Below are positions 17,281 to 27,322 of a stretch of 64,000 nt of DNA, in pieces. The notes beneath the pieces are model-generated. The model saw only the letters and a program-made list of their open reading frames with translations. It made no database searches and had not been told where the DNA came from. Made by a program: the position numbers and the translations under genes. This DNA comes from Aerococcus sp. UBA6277 (GTDB lineage: Bacteria; Bacillota; Bacilli; Lactobacillales; Aerococcaceae): contig NZ_DJUR01000020.1 in the NCBI RefSeq assembly GCF_002440555.1, positions 1 to 64,000 of the forward strand. The letters are read 5' to 3'. The stretch's first letter is position 1, and each line of letters starts with the position of its first letter.

Positions 17281-20100
17281 TTGAGAGATTTAATTAAAGT
17301 AAGGGGCGCTCGTTCCCATAATCTAAAGAATATTGATATTGATATTCCCCGCGATCAAATGGTCGTTGTAACTGGTTTATCAGGATCTGGGAAAAGTACT
17401 TTAGCCTTTGATACCTTATATGCAGAAGGTCAAAGACGATATGTGGAAAGTCTATCGGCCTTTGCGCGTCAATTCTTAGGTAACACAGAAAAGCCAGATG
17501 TAGATTCTATTGAAGGATTAAGTCCAGCCATCTCAATTGACCAAAAGACTACTTCAAGAAACCCACGTTCAACTGTGGGGACCATTACTGAAGTCAATGA
17601 CTATCTTCGTTTACTATATGCCCGTGTTGGTCAACCCATCTGTCCAAATGATGGGACAGAAATTACAAGTGAATCATTAGACCAAATGTTAGACCGGATT
17701 TTAAGTTTACCTGAACGAACTAAAGTGCAAATTCTATCTCCAGTTGTTTATGGTAAAAAAGGTCAACATAAAAAGATCATTGACGGTATCCGTAAACAGG
17801 GGTATGTCCGTGTGCGTATTGATGGCGAAATCTATGACATTGATGATGTACCTGAATTAGAAAAAAATAAAAAACACCAAATCGACATTGTGATCGACCG
17901 TTTGGTGATTAAAGAAGATATTAGAGGGCGTCTAGCAGACTCTTTAGAAGCAGCCTTGAGATTGGCCGATGGGTATGCAGTGTGTGATTTAATTGATGGG
18001 GACGAAATTCTCTTTTCAGAGCATTATTCATGCCCCCACTGTGGATTTACAGTAGGGGAGTTAGAACCCCGATTATTCTCATTTAATGCGCCTTATGGGG
18101 CTTGTGAGGAGTGTACTGGTTTAGGCTCAAAAATTGAAGCTGATCCTAATTTAATTGTGCCAGATAAAAATAAAACATTAAAAGAAGGGGCAATTGTTCC
18201 TTGGGATTCAAAAGGTTCTGCTTTCTACCCAACCATGTTGGAACAAGCAGCTACTGCCTTCAAGATACCAATGGATGTACCTTTTAAAGAACTTACAAGG
18301 GAACAACAAGACCTGATTTTATATGGGTCTGGCGAAGAAGAATTCCATTTCTATTATCAAAATGAGTTCGGATCTGTTCAAGATAAAATGCGCGTATTTG
18401 AGGGTGTAATTCCTAATGTACGTCGCCGTCATCAATCTAGTCAATCTAAGGCTATGCGGGAAGCTATGGGTCAATATATGACTGAATTAGAGTGTCCTGT
18501 ATGTCACGGTAAACGGTTAAATCGTCAAGCCTTATCAGTTAAAATTGGTGGACAAGATATTGCTGAAGTAACCCATAAAGCGATAGTGGATACCATTGAA
18601 TTTTTCGAGGGGTTAGATTTATCTGAACAAAATACGACAATTGCTCAACCGATTATGCGTGAAATTGCATCACGGTTAAACTTCCTAGAAGAAGTGGGCT
18701 TAAACTACCTAACTTTAGACCGTTCTGCAGGTACCTTATCAGGTGGGGAAGCGCAGCGTATTCGTCTAGCTACTCAAATTGGATCAAACCTTTCTGGCAT
18801 CATGTATGTCTTGGATGAACCTTCAATTGGATTACATCAAAGAGACAATGACCGTCTGATAAAATCATTGAAACGTATGCGTGATTTAGGGAACACCTTG
18901 ATTGTCGTTGAACATGATGAAGAAACTATGCGTGAAGCAGATTATCTAATTGATATGGGACCTGGTGCTGGTCAATATGGTGGCGAAGTCGTGGCTGCAG
19001 GTACACCGGATGAAGTGGCAAACAATGAAGACTCTATCACAGGCCAATACCTAAAAGGTGCCCGTAAAATTGACTTACCAGAAAAAAGACGTAAAGAGGA
19101 TAGAGGGGCCATTCATATTAAGGGCGCTAGTGAAAACAACTTGAAAAATGTTGATGTGGATATTCCAATTGGTCGTTTGAACGTTATATCAGGAGTTTCA
19201 GGATCGGGTAAGTCTTCATTAGTTAATGAGGTCATGAAAAAGTATCTGATACGTGAACTAAATAGAGCAAAGATGCCTTATGGAAAAGTAGATGAAATTT
19301 CAGGTTTTGAATCGTTAGATAAGGTTATTGATATTGATCAAAGCCCGATTGGTCGTACGCCACGATCTAACCCAGCAACATATACTTCTGTATTTGATGA
19401 TATTCGGGATCTTTTTGCGCAAACTAATGAAGCCAAACTACGTGGATACGGTAAAGGACGCTTTTCATTTAATGTTAAAGGGGGCCGTTGTGAAGCATGT
19501 AAGGGTGACGGGATTTTGAAGGTAGAAATGCATTTCTTACCTGATGTATATGTACCATGTGAAGTCTGTCATGGTACCCGGTATAATTCAGAAACTTTAC
19601 AAGTAAAATATAAAGGTAAAAATATCGCGGAAGTTTTAGATATGCGTATTGAAGAAGCTTTAGAATTCTTTGCGGCAGTACCAAAAATTCGCCGTAAATT
19701 ACAAGCCATCGTCGATGTAGGTCTTGGTTATGTGACATTAGGTCAACCAGCGCCAACGCTATCAGGTGGGGAAGCGCAACGAATGAAATTGGCCTCTGAG
19801 TTACAACGTGTAGCAACTGGTAACACCTTATATGTTTTAGATGAGCCAACTACGGGTCTACATACTGAAGATATCAAGCGATTAATTGGCGTTTTACAAC
19901 GTCTAGTAGATGCTGGTAACACCATTGTCGTGATTGAGCATAATTTAGATGTGATTAAAACAGCAGACTATATTGTGGATATAGGCCCTGAGGGTGGTGC
20001 TCAAGGTGGTAAGATTGTTGCTTCTGGTACACCTGAAGAGGTTGCTAAAGTGAAAGGCTCATACACAGGTAAATACTTAAAACCATTATTGAAAAAATAG
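17281..20100 (+). CDS. uvrA: UvrA, excinuclease ABC subunit A
   Basis: This 939-residue damage-recognition ATPase belongs to nucleotide excision repair. It has two ABC modules: Walker A GLSGSGKST near residue 32 and GVSGSGKSS near 640, with two LSGGEAQR signatures. Zinc-finger cysteines are CPHC...CEEC and CEAC...CEVC. The start is TTG at 17281, with AAGGAG about 9 nt upstream. The nearby ATG at 17277 is out of frame. UvrB is not adjacent, unlike the uvrBA pairs of many relatives. LexA control is inferred from the box upstream. Confidence 0.97.
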   Translation: MRDLIKVRGARSHNLKNIDIDIPRDQMVVVTGLSGSGKSTLAFDTLYAEGQRRYVESLSAFARQFLGNTEKPDVDSIEGLSPAISIDQKTTSRNPRSTVGTITEVNDYLRLLYARVGQPICPNDGTEITSESLDQMLDRILSLPERTKVQILSPVVYGKKGQHKKIIDGIRKQGYVRVRIDGEIYDIDDVPELEKNKKHQIDIVIDRLVIKEDIRGRLADSLEAALRLADGYAVCDLIDGDEILFSEHYSCPHCGFTVGELEPRLFSFNAPYGACEECTGLGSKIEADPNLIVPDKNKTLKEGAIVPWDSKGSAFYPTMLEQAATAFKIPMDVPFKELTREQQDLILYGSGEEEFHFYYQNEFGSVQDKMRVFEGVIPNVRRRHQSSQSKAMREAMGQYMTELECPVCHGKRLNRQALSVKIGGQDIAEVTHKAIVDTIEFFEGLDLSEQNTTIAQPIMREIASRLNFLEEVGLNYLTLDRSAGTLSGGEAQRIRLATQIGSNLSGIMYVLDEPSIGLHQRDNDRLIKSLKRMRDLGNTLIVVEHDEETMREADYLIDMGPGAGQYGGEVVAAGTPDEVANNEDSITGQYLKGARKIDLPEKRRKEDRGAIHIKGASENNLKNVDVDIPIGRLNVISGVSGSGKSSLVNEVMKKYLIRELNRAKMPYGKVDEISGFESLDKVIDIDQSPIGRTPRSNPATYTSVFDDIRDLFAQTNEAKLRGYGKGRFSFNVKGGRCEACKGDGILKVEMHFLPDVYVPCEVCHGTRYNSETLQVKYKGKNIAEVLDMRIEEALEFFAAVPKIRRKLQAIVDVGLGYVTLGQPAPTLSGGEAQRMKLASELQRVATGNTLYVLDEPTTGLHTEDIKRLIGVLQRLVDAGNTIVVIEHNLDVIKTADYIVDIGPEGGAQGGKIVASGTPEEVAKVKGSYTGKYLKPLLKK

Positions 20101-20110
20101 AATAAAGTAG

Positions 20111-20167
20111 AAAAACACTATGTTGACGATAAATATTACATTCATCCTGAAGCATAGTGTTTTTCTT
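20111..20167 (+). terminator. Terminator after uvrA
   Basis: AAAAACACTATG and CATAGTGTTTTT form a perfect 12-bp stem with a 30-nt loop, then CTTT. Confidence 0.7.
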
Positions 20168-20203
20168 TAAGATGAAAGATTATGAGAAGGAAGTGGGATA
20201 GTA

Positions 20204-21358
20204 GTGAAAATTGTACATACAGCGGATTGGCATATTGGAAAAGTGGTCAATAACCACTCTCTAATAGAAGACCAACAGGCCATATTAGATGATTGGCTAG
20301 CGCAAACCGTCGCTTTAAAGCCTGATTTGGTGATTATGGCAGGCGATTTATATGACCGAACTTTACCTAGTGGTGAAACGGTTCAGTTAGTCAATGAAAC
20401 GCTAACGAAAATGTCACAAGAACTAGCTTGTCCCATCTGTATTATCGCTGGAAACCATGATTCAGGTGAACGTGTAGGTTATGTTGCAGGATTACTATCA
20501 GGACAAGGCTTACATATGGCTGGTGTCTCTAGCACTGAGATTCAAAAGGTTGAAGTGGGGGACGCAGACGTTTATCTATTACCATTTAGTGATCATTTAA
20601 CGATTAAACATCTATATCCTGAAGAAACTATCCATAGTATCGAGGATGCAACTAAGGTACAGGTAGGGCGAATTAAGGACAAATGGGATCCTAGTCGGGT
20701 CAACATCCTTCTTTACCATGGTTATGTAACAGCCGGGTCCATTGAAGGCCCAGGGGAAGACTTAGAAAAATCCGATTCAGAACGTCCCTTATCCATTGGT
20801 ACTAGTGAATATGTACCTCATACTGTCTTTGATGGTTTTGATTATGTGGCGCTTGGTCACTTACACGGACCGCAACAAGTAGGTAGTCCGCGAATTCGCT
20901 ATTCAGGGTCACCCTTGAAGTTTTCTAAGTCAGAAGCCCATCATCATAAAGGCTTTTTAGAGATTGACTTAGATAAAGAAGCAGAAACCATTGAAGTTGT
21001 GAAGCATGAATTAAAGGCTGATAAGGATATGCGGATTATTCGTGGTCAATTTGAAGAATTGTTACAAGGGCAATCAGATGACTATATTTTCTTTGAACTA
21101 ACGGATGCCTACGCTCAGCATGAAGCTATGAACCGTTTGAAGAAACGGTACCCAAATGCCATGAGCATAGAGTATGTAGCTTTAGAAAATAAACAGCGAC
21201 AAGACTTGAAAACCAAACGTCACGAAGTGCAAGCAACACCTGTATGGGACCAGTTTGCCCAGTTTTATCAAAATAATACGGACCAAGAATTATCAGCATT
21301 CCAAGCGGAAATTGTCCGTGATATTTTCCAATCAACCCTAAAGGAGGATAAGGTATAG
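20204..21358 (+). CDS. sbcD: SbcD, exonuclease subunit D
   Basis: This 384-residue Mre11-type nuclease subunit has the metallophosphoesterase motifs HTADWHIGK (residues 5-13), AGDLYDR, GNHDSG and YHGY, plus the later GHLH. With SbcC it cuts hairpin and protein-blocked DNA ends. It starts with GTG at 20204, preceded by AGAAGGAAG. The stop overlaps the sbcC GTG start by one base. Confidence 0.95.
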   Translation: MKIVHTADWHIGKVVNNHSLIEDQQAILDDWLAQTVALKPDLVIMAGDLYDRTLPSGETVQLVNETLTKMSQELACPICIIAGNHDSGERVGYVAGLLSGQGLHMAGVSSTEIQKVEVGDADVYLLPFSDHLTIKHLYPEETIHSIEDATKVQVGRIKDKWDPSRVNILLYHGYVTAGSIEGPGEDLEKSDSERPLSIGTSEYVPHTVFDGFDYVALGHLHGPQQVGSPRIRYSGSPLKFSKSEAHHHKGFLEIDLDKEAETIEVVKHELKADKDMRIIRGQFEELLQGQSDDYIFFELTDAYAQHEAMNRLKKRYPNAMSIEYVALENKQRQDLKTKRHEVQATPVWDQFAQFYQNNTDQELSAFQAEIVRDIFQSTLKEDKV

Positions 21359-24300
21359 TGAGACCTATTAAACTTGAATTGCAGGCTTTTGGACCCTATA
21401 AAGAAAAAACGAGCCTAGACTTTACAGACTTAGGGGATCAGAACTTATTCTTGATTTCAGGGTCTACTGGTGCTGGTAAAACGACCATTTTTGATGCCAT
21501 TGTTTACGCCTTATACGGAAAGACTTCTGGTTCATCGCGTGATATTAATGAATTAAAGTCGCAGTTAGCTGAAGATGAAAGTATTGCTTATGTACAGCTA
21601 ACCTTTATGATACACGGGAAAACCTTTACGGTGAAACGGATTCCCAAGCAAAAACGGCCGACTAAAAGGGGCTTAATTCGAGAGCAAAATGCGGAAGTAA
21701 CCTTAGAAGGAGAAGATTTCTCCCTAAGTAAAACCCAAGAAGTGGATAATAAGTTAGTTGAAGTTCTTGGTTTGTCAGCAGATCAATTTAGACAAATTGT
21801 CATGTTGCCACAAGGTGAGTTTAAAAAACTCTTGGAAGCTAGCTCGAGCGAAAAGGAAGCTATTTTACGGACCATATTCCACACTGATTATTTAGACCGG
21901 TTCCAACAAGCTATAGCTGAACGGTTTAAACAGGCCAACCAAGAAGTGGGCACTTTGAAGAAACAAGTAGACCAACATAGCCAATCATTCGTGACCTTTG
22001 TGGATAATAAGATTGAGCAAGCAAAAGAAAAAGTTGGCAATCAAACTGAGGTTTCTGAAAATGCGCTAACAGAAAAAGACCGCGTTCAAAATTGGGTGGA
22101 CCAAGAAGACTATCTGGCGCTGTCTGAATGGGCAGGGCGAAAATCTAGTGAATTCAGCCAAGAGAGTGCACAATTAAGCCAAGAAATCACAGCATCAGAA
22201 GCTAGGATTCAAAAGCTAGAAGGGTACATTCAACTGCTCACTAGACAAGATGAATTGGCTCAACAAGAAGCTTCTATTAAAGAACGAGAGGCAGCAATTG
22301 TTGGTAAACGTCAGGCGTTAAACCAATATCGGACCACTCAAGACGCTTATCGGTTAATCCAACAGATTCAAAAGTTGACGGATAGACAAGAGCAATTACA
22401 GGTCTTGATGAATGAGAAAATGAACTTATTACAAGAAGCAGATGGTCGTTTACAAGCTGTCAAAGCTGAACAAGCTGACTGGCAAGACCGGATTGACCAA
22501 GTAGATAGTCTACGGGCAGAATTGCAAGATTTAGCTATCCAAGAAAATCAATGGGATAACTATTTAATGCAAGAAGGTAATCTCATAAAGCAGGTGGCTC
22601 ATGGCCAAAGTTTGGCAGAACAAACGAAAAAATTAACCAGTCAGATTCAAGCTCAGGAAAAAGTGGTCGAAGCTGGGGAAATATCACTAAAAAAACTACA
22701 AGCAGAATTAGACAAAGTAGGCGATATTAGCCAGCAACAAGCCTCAATGGATAATAAAAGCTATCAATATAACTTGTTAGTGAAAAGTTATCAAGACATG
22801 GTTAAAACCAACCAACAGATTTCAGAACTCTCTACTCAAGTTGAAGCGGACCAAAAAAACTATCAAGCAAAAGTAGACGACCGAAACAGTTTGGAATTGG
22901 CTTATAGCCAAAACTTAGCGGGCGAATTAGCTAGTCAATTGGTTGAAGGACAACCTTGTTTGGTCTGTGGTTCTATTCATCATCCAGCACCCGCAGTGCA
23001 GCACGAGGGTGCGGTGACCAAAGAAATGGTTGAGGCAGGGGTGGAGGCTACTCAAGCAGCTTTCCAGCTATATTCAAGTAAAGCAGAGCGTCTATCTGCT
23101 ATTCAGGAGACTTTTGACCAAATGGTTTCAGACCAAAATATTAAAGGATTAGCGGCAGAGGCGACAAGTAATGAAGAAAAACTTGCTATATGGCAGACCC
23201 AACTTGATAAAGAAGCAGCAGATATTCAACAAGCTAAAGCACATTTAGATAAGTTAAGCCAAACCAAACAAGACTTGGACAAGCAAATTAATGAGACGAG
23301 TAAGCAAGTAGACGATGCCAAAAAAGCTTTAAATAATAAGCAAATTGAGGCGTCTACCCTTAAAGGACAATCAGAATCTAATCAAAGTGCGGTAGAAGAG
23401 TTACGCACTGAGATTGACCAATTAAAAGGGCGATTGGTGGGGGATTCTAAAGCTGTTGTCACAGCTGAATACCAAGCGAAAAACAAGACCTTAGCAGAAA
23501 TTACAGCTAAAGACCAAGAGTTGAAGTCTCAATTAGATAAGTACCAGCAAGAAGTTGCTCAGCTAACTACACAGATTGCAGGATATAAAGATCAAATCGA
23601 GCAAGGGCAAGTTGAATTAAAAGCTAATCAAACTGCTTTGGATGAGGCGATGGCCGACTGTCAAGAAAGCCAGGAAGATATCCGTCATATCCATGAAAAT
23701 CAAGAAGATTGGCAAGGTATTGAAAGTGAAATTCAGCGTTTTGACAATGAGGTTTATGCCTTTAAAGAAAATAATGCAGCAAACCAAAAGCAAATGGCAT
23801 CAGCTGGTTTGGATAAAAAAGCGGATACTTATCAGATGTATATTGACCAAGAACGCCTTAAATTAAATGAATTTAAAGACGCAAAAGATCAAATTATTTC
23901 GGTCAAAGCCCAATTAGACCATGCAATTTACCTATTTAAGGATAGTTTTGCAGCTTACCAAGAGAAAGGGCGTCACTTTGGGGAACTGTCTCTATTAAAT
24001 AAGGTAGCCAACGGGAAAGAGAAGGCTTATGGCTATATTTCTTTTGAGCGTTATATTTTAGGTTTGTATTTTGATGAAATCCTTCAATATGCGAATGAAC
24101 GTTTGATGGCCATGACTCAAATGCGGTATGAATTTAGACGGATTGTCGAAGGTCAGTCTGGTGCAGGGGCTAAAGGACTTGACCTAGCTGTCTTTGATTA
24201 CCAAGCTGGTGGGGAGCGGTCGGTCCAATCCTTATCTGGTGGAGAAGGCTTTAAAGCTTCCTTAGCCTTGGCCCTTGGTTTGTCTGATGTGATTCAAAAT

Positions 24301-24531
24301 GATGCTGGGGGTATTGAAATTGGCACGCTCTTTATTGACGAAGGTTTTGGTACCTTAGACCAAGAATCCTTGCAACAAGCGATTGAAACCTTGACTGATT
24401 TGCAACAAGCGAGCGGCCGTATTGTTGGGATTATTTCTCACGTGGCTGAATTGAAACAACAAATTTCAGTCCATTTACAAGTGTCCGCCAGCAACGACGG
24501 GTCCAAAGCCTTTTTTACAGGGGTTCAATAG
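21358..24531 (+). CDS. sbcC: SbcC, exonuclease subunit C (Rad50-like)
   Basis: This 1057-residue SMC-like ATPase has Walker A GSTGAGKTTIFDAI near residue 35. Long Gln/Glu/Lys-rich coiled coils occupy about 180-520 and 560-870. The zinc hook CLVCG lies near 540. The C-terminal ATPase lobe carries LSGGEGFKASLALALG and LFIDEGFGTLD. It tethers DNA ends and gates the SbcD nuclease. The GTG start overlaps the sbcD stop, with AAGGAGG upstream. Confidence 0.95.
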   Translation: MRPIKLELQAFGPYKEKTSLDFTDLGDQNLFLISGSTGAGKTTIFDAIVYALYGKTSGSSRDINELKSQLAEDESIAYVQLTFMIHGKTFTVKRIPKQKRPTKRGLIREQNAEVTLEGEDFSLSKTQEVDNKLVEVLGLSADQFRQIVMLPQGEFKKLLEASSSEKEAILRTIFHTDYLDRFQQAIAERFKQANQEVGTLKKQVDQHSQSFVTFVDNKIEQAKEKVGNQTEVSENALTEKDRVQNWVDQEDYLALSEWAGRKSSEFSQESAQLSQEITASEARIQKLEGYIQLLTRQDELAQQEASIKEREAAIVGKRQALNQYRTTQDAYRLIQQIQKLTDRQEQLQVLMNEKMNLLQEADGRLQAVKAEQADWQDRIDQVDSLRAELQDLAIQENQWDNYLMQEGNLIKQVAHGQSLAEQTKKLTSQIQAQEKVVEAGEISLKKLQAELDKVGDISQQQASMDNKSYQYNLLVKSYQDMVKTNQQISELSTQVEADQKNYQAKVDDRNSLELAYSQNLAGELASQLVEGQPCLVCGSIHHPAPAVQHEGAVTKEMVEAGVEATQAAFQLYSSKAERLSAIQETFDQMVSDQNIKGLAAEATSNEEKLAIWQTQLDKEAADIQQAKAHLDKLSQTKQDLDKQINETSKQVDDAKKALNNKQIEASTLKGQSESNQSAVEELRTEIDQLKGRLVGDSKAVVTAEYQAKNKTLAEITAKDQELKSQLDKYQQEVAQLTTQIAGYKDQIEQGQVELKANQTALDEAMADCQESQEDIRHIHENQEDWQGIESEIQRFDNEVYAFKENNAANQKQMASAGLDKKADTYQMYIDQERLKLNEFKDAKDQIISVKAQLDHAIYLFKDSFAAYQEKGRHFGELSLLNKVANGKEKAYGYISFERYILGLYFDEILQYANERLMAMTQMRYEFRRIVEGQSGAGAKGLDLAVFDYQAGGERSVQSLSGGEGFKASLALALGLSDVIQNDAGGIEIGTLFIDEGFGTLDQESLQQAIETLTDLQQASGRIVGIISHVAELKQQISVHLQVSASNDGSKAFFTGVQ

Positions 24532-24577
24532 GGCTAAAATCAAACAATTATGAATTTAGGTCCATAGACCTATGACA

Positions 24578-24605
24578 TTTACCTCCAAAGTTGGCAGAAT
24601 ATAGA
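24578..24605 (+). promoter_or_regulatory. Candidate promoter of the yvlB operon
   Basis: TTTACC, a 16-bp spacer and TATAGA. A small inverted repeat, TAGGTC-CATA-GACCTA, lies just upstream and could be an operator. Confidence 0.4.
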
Positions 24606-24642
24606 TAACAAAGGAAAGCTAAGCAACTAGGAGGTTGTCACA

Positions 24643-26106
24643 ATGACGAATCATAAAGAACGTATTTTAAACTTAGTTAAAGAAGGCATTTTAACAAATG
24701 AAGAAGCGATTATCTTATTAGAAAATAGAGCGAAACAAGCTGAATCAAACGCTACAACACAAACGCAAGTTGAGGCAGAGAAAGATATCTTAGATGACTT
24801 TTATGCTGATTGGGAAAATGACCAAGCGGTAAATCAAGATGATATTACTGGCCGCACACAAAAAGTGGCTATTCAAAAAGACTTGGAAGCATCACTCGCA
24901 ACCAAGTTAACTGAGCGTCAAAATTTGGTTAACCAAGAAGAAAAATCTGAAGTGACACATATTGAAATTGACCGTTTGACTGAAGAAATCAACCAATTGA
25001 CCGAGCAAATCCACCAATTAAAAGAAGATATTATTCAAATCGATGCGGCAAATCCAAGACCATCAAGAGCGACAACACCAGCAGATTCAAAAGTTGACGA
25101 AAGCGAATCGATTGAGGAAGAAGCTGAAGCAAATGCATACGACTACAAAAATATCGTTGGCGACTTCTTCACTAAAACACGGTCAGTTTTAGACCAAGTG
25201 CAAGATAAGGTATCAAAAACAGTGAAATTTGAAAAAGGTAGCGGATCAATTCCAATGCCTAAATTGATTACCCATGATTTTGAAGCAATCTATGAATACA
25301 CTGAACCATTATCAATGGTGGATATTCAAATCGCGGCTGGTCAGATCGAGTTAACCTCCTGGGACCAACCAACTACGAAATTAACAGTCGTTGGTAAGTT
25401 ATACGGCGATTTCGAGGAAGAAGATGCGCAAACTGCTTTTGAAAAAAGAGCAAACCTAGAATTTGTTGACGGGGCTTTAAACTTGAACATGATTTCTCGT
25501 TTCATCAAGACAGATATTGTGGTACAAGTGCCAAAAGACCGCTTAGACTTTATTAAAGCGAGAACAATTTCAGGCCCTGTAACGGTTGAGCATATGGATA
25601 CGAATGATATCTATATTCAAACAGTTGACGGCGCGATTAATATCGAAGACTTTACAGCTTCGATGATTGAAGTGGATACGAAAAATGGTCAATTAACCTT
25701 AAACGATGTGGAAGCTTTAGATTTAGTGGTGAAATCATTGAATGGTAGCCAACGATTAAAAGGTCACGTAGAAAATGTATTGATGGAAACATTAAATGGG
25801 GACATCGTGATTACGATGAACGCAAAACCGTTAGTTCGTGCTCAAGTAGAAACAAAAAATGGCGATATTAAATTGAATATGCCAGCAGGTACAGCAGTTG
25901 ATGGGTTAGCCCATACCAACCAAGGTGAAATTATGTTCCGTTCAGATTTAATTAAGAGTCAATCACAAGTCAACGATCAATTTAACAAACAAAAAGCATT
26001 TTACTACGATGTAGCTGAAGAAAAGGCTTATCGAGTGAACTTGAAGACAATGCGTGGTAATATTCGCGTGAAAGATGATGCTGATATGCATAGAGGAGAG
26101 ATTTAA
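24643..26106 (+). CDS. yvlB: DUF4097 protein, YvlB-like
   Basis: This 487-residue protein has a short N-terminal helical domain (about 1-32, ILNLVKEGILTNEEAIILLE) that resembles the SHOCT/YvlB N-terminal unit. A charged helical region follows (60-170). The C-terminal DUF4097 beta-helix (about 220-480) has repeating GDI/GNI strands. No signal peptide or membrane segment is evident. In B. subtilis the yvlABCD operon responds to envelope stress. Here it leads the equivalent yvlB-pspC-pspC-yvlD run. Biochemical function is unknown. Confidence 0.75.
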   Translation: MTNHKERILNLVKEGILTNEEAIILLENRAKQAESNATTQTQVEAEKDILDDFYADWENDQAVNQDDITGRTQKVAIQKDLEASLATKLTERQNLVNQEEKSEVTHIEIDRLTEEINQLTEQIHQLKEDIIQIDAANPRPSRATTPADSKVDESESIEEEAEANAYDYKNIVGDFFTKTRSVLDQVQDKVSKTVKFEKGSGSIPMPKLITHDFEAIYEYTEPLSMVDIQIAAGQIELTSWDQPTTKLTVVGKLYGDFEEEDAQTAFEKRANLEFVDGALNLNMISRFIKTDIVVQVPKDRLDFIKARTISGPVTVEHMDTNDIYIQTVDGAINIEDFTASMIEVDTKNGQLTLNDVEALDLVVKSLNGSQRLKGHVENVLMETLNGDIVITMNAKPLVRAQVETKNGDIKLNMPAGTAVDGLAHTNQGEIMFRSDLIKSQSQVNDQFNKQKAFYYDVAEEKAYRVNLKTMRGNIRVKDDADMHRGEI

Positions 26107-26108
26107 TT

Positions 26109-26297
26109 ATGTCAGGGAGATTAATGAAGTCAAGAAAAGATAGATACTTATTTGGGGTATGTGGTGGTATTGGTGAATACTTCGGTATTTCTGGGAATTT
26201 AGTCCGTATCATCGCAGTATTATTCAGTTTGGCACAGTTTCCAGTTTGGCTAATCTACATTATTTTAATTTTTGTAATGCCAAACAGAAGCCACTAA
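26109..26297 (+). CDS. Small PspC-domain membrane protein
   Basis: This 62-residue protein is almost entirely a PspC domain: a cytosolic SRKDRYLFGVCGGIGEYFG start, then one or two membrane segments ending in VMPN. PspC proteins sense or relay membrane stress. It starts 2 nt after the yvlB stop, with AGAGGAG inside the end of yvlB. It resembles B. subtilis YvlC. Confidence 0.85.
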   Translation: MSGRLMKSRKDRYLFGVCGGIGEYFGISGNLVRIIAVLFSLAQFPVWLIYIILIFVMPNRSH

Positions 26298-26316
26298 GAA
26301 GGTAGGAGTGAATAGA

Positions 26317-26649
26317 ATGGCTAAGAAATTAACAAAATCACGTAATGACGTAAAAGTAGATGGTGTTTGTGCAGGAATCGCCGAATATTTTGAAATTGAT
26401 CCGACGATTGTTCGTGTAATCTTTGTCTTCGTCACACTTTCTGGCGGAGCTGGAGTACTGATTTATCTATTGTTGGCATTGATTTTGCCTAGGGATGAAG
26501 GGCGTAGACGTGTAGATAGAGATGACCGTGACGAATACCGTCAAACTAAATCATTTGATGGTGAAGATCAGGACGACTATAATGAATCTGACTATTATAA
26601 AGATTCAAAAGATAATCCTGATGAGGAAGAAAGTTGGCGTGATTTCTAA
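26317..26649 (+). CDS. PspC-domain membrane protein with acidic tail
   Basis: This 110-residue protein has a PspC domain (residues 1-60, GVCAGIAEYFEIDPTIVRV, then a membrane segment ending in ILP). A strongly charged Asp/Arg/Glu/Tyr-rich cytosolic tail follows. AGGAG lies 8 nt before the ATG at 26317; an upstream GTG is less likely. It is the second PspC paralogue in the operon. Confidence 0.85.
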   Translation: MAKKLTKSRNDVKVDGVCAGIAEYFEIDPTIVRVIFVFVTLSGGAGVLIYLLLALILPRDEGRRRVDRDDRDEYRQTKSFDGEDQDDYNESDYYKDSKDNPDEEESWRDF

Positions 26650-26651
26650 TT

Positions 26652-27005
26652 ATGAGACGTTTTATATTAGCAACACTGATTGATGCTTTGGGCTTGATGG
26701 CTATTTCATGGCTTCTTGACCCGAATGTATATGTGGCAGATTTTTGGTCAGCAATCTTAGTAGCTATCGTATTGAGTATTGTGAACTCAATTATCCGTCC
26801 TATCGTAAACTTGTTGGCATTACCATTAAATATCCTAACATTCGGCTTGTTTAGATTAGTCGTAAATGGCTTTATGTTTATTATCGTAGGATTGTTCTTC
26901 CCAACATCCTTCGTATTCGCAAACTTCTTTTACGCAATGGCCGCAGCTTTCTTGTTCTCAATGTACCATTGGTTTTTTGAGAAATTTATCGAAGCTGGGA
27001 AATAA
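26652..27005 (+). CDS. yvlD: YvlD-like phage-holin-family-4 membrane protein
   Basis: This 117-residue protein has four predicted membrane segments and the family signature NSIIRPIVNLLALPLNILTFG. It starts 2 nt after the previous stop, so it is the last gene of the yvl operon. The family (PF04020 type) is widespread. In B. subtilis YvlD is part of an envelope-stress operon. The hprK gene follows in both organisms. Confidence 0.85.
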   Translation: MRRFILATLIDALGLMAISWLLDPNVYVADFWSAILVAIVLSIVNSIIRPIVNLLALPLNILTFGLFRLVVNGFMFIIVGLFFPTSFVFANFFYAMAAAFLFSMYHWFFEKFIEAGK

Positions 27006-27016
27006 AACAGGCTATA

Positions 27017-27110
27017 AAAAATGTCATTAGACGCGTAACGTTGGAAGGCATAAGTGTAGTGACGGTACATCACACATCTTATGTCCGAAGCTACATGCGT
27101 CTGACATTTT
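27017..27110 (+). repeat. Long imperfect inverted repeat after yvlD
   Basis: AAAATGTCA...AGACGC at 27018-27034 pairs with GCGTCTGACATTTT at 27097-27110. Inside it, GGCATAAG pairs with CTTATGTCC and AGTGA with TCAC. The whole 94-nt unit folds into one rod. It encodes no protein and may act as a terminator or a mobile repeat. Confidence 0.6.
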
Positions 27111-27125
27111 GAGTTCGACTAAATA

Positions 27126-27161
27126 AGGGTGCGAGAGCCGACTAGGGTGCGAGAGCTAACG
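27126..27161 (+). repeat. Two tandem 18-bp repeats (AGGGTGCGAGAGC)
   Basis: AGGGTGCGAGAGCCGACT is followed directly by AGGGTGCGAGAGCTAACG. The core GGTGCGAGAGCCGAC also occurs in reverse orientation within the dispersed repeat near 42960-42976. Confidence 0.65.
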
Positions 27162-27186
27162 CAGTCAAATCTATATTTTAAATCCT

Positions 27187-27236
27187 AATCCGTTTGTTGA
27201 TCTGAATGCCAGATTGACGGGCGGATTTTTCTTTTT
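27187..27236 (+). terminator. Strong terminator before hprK
   Basis: AATCCGTTTGTTGATCT pairs over 17 positions (several GU) with AGATTGACGGGCGGATT around a 7-nt loop, then TTTTCTTTTT. Confidence 0.85.
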
Positions 27237-27322
27237 CACAAATTACAGCTTAACCATCTGTCCATATGGGTCTAGTATGGTAAAATAGGGGCAAAGTGAC
27301 TTGTTAAGAAAGGAAACCGTAT

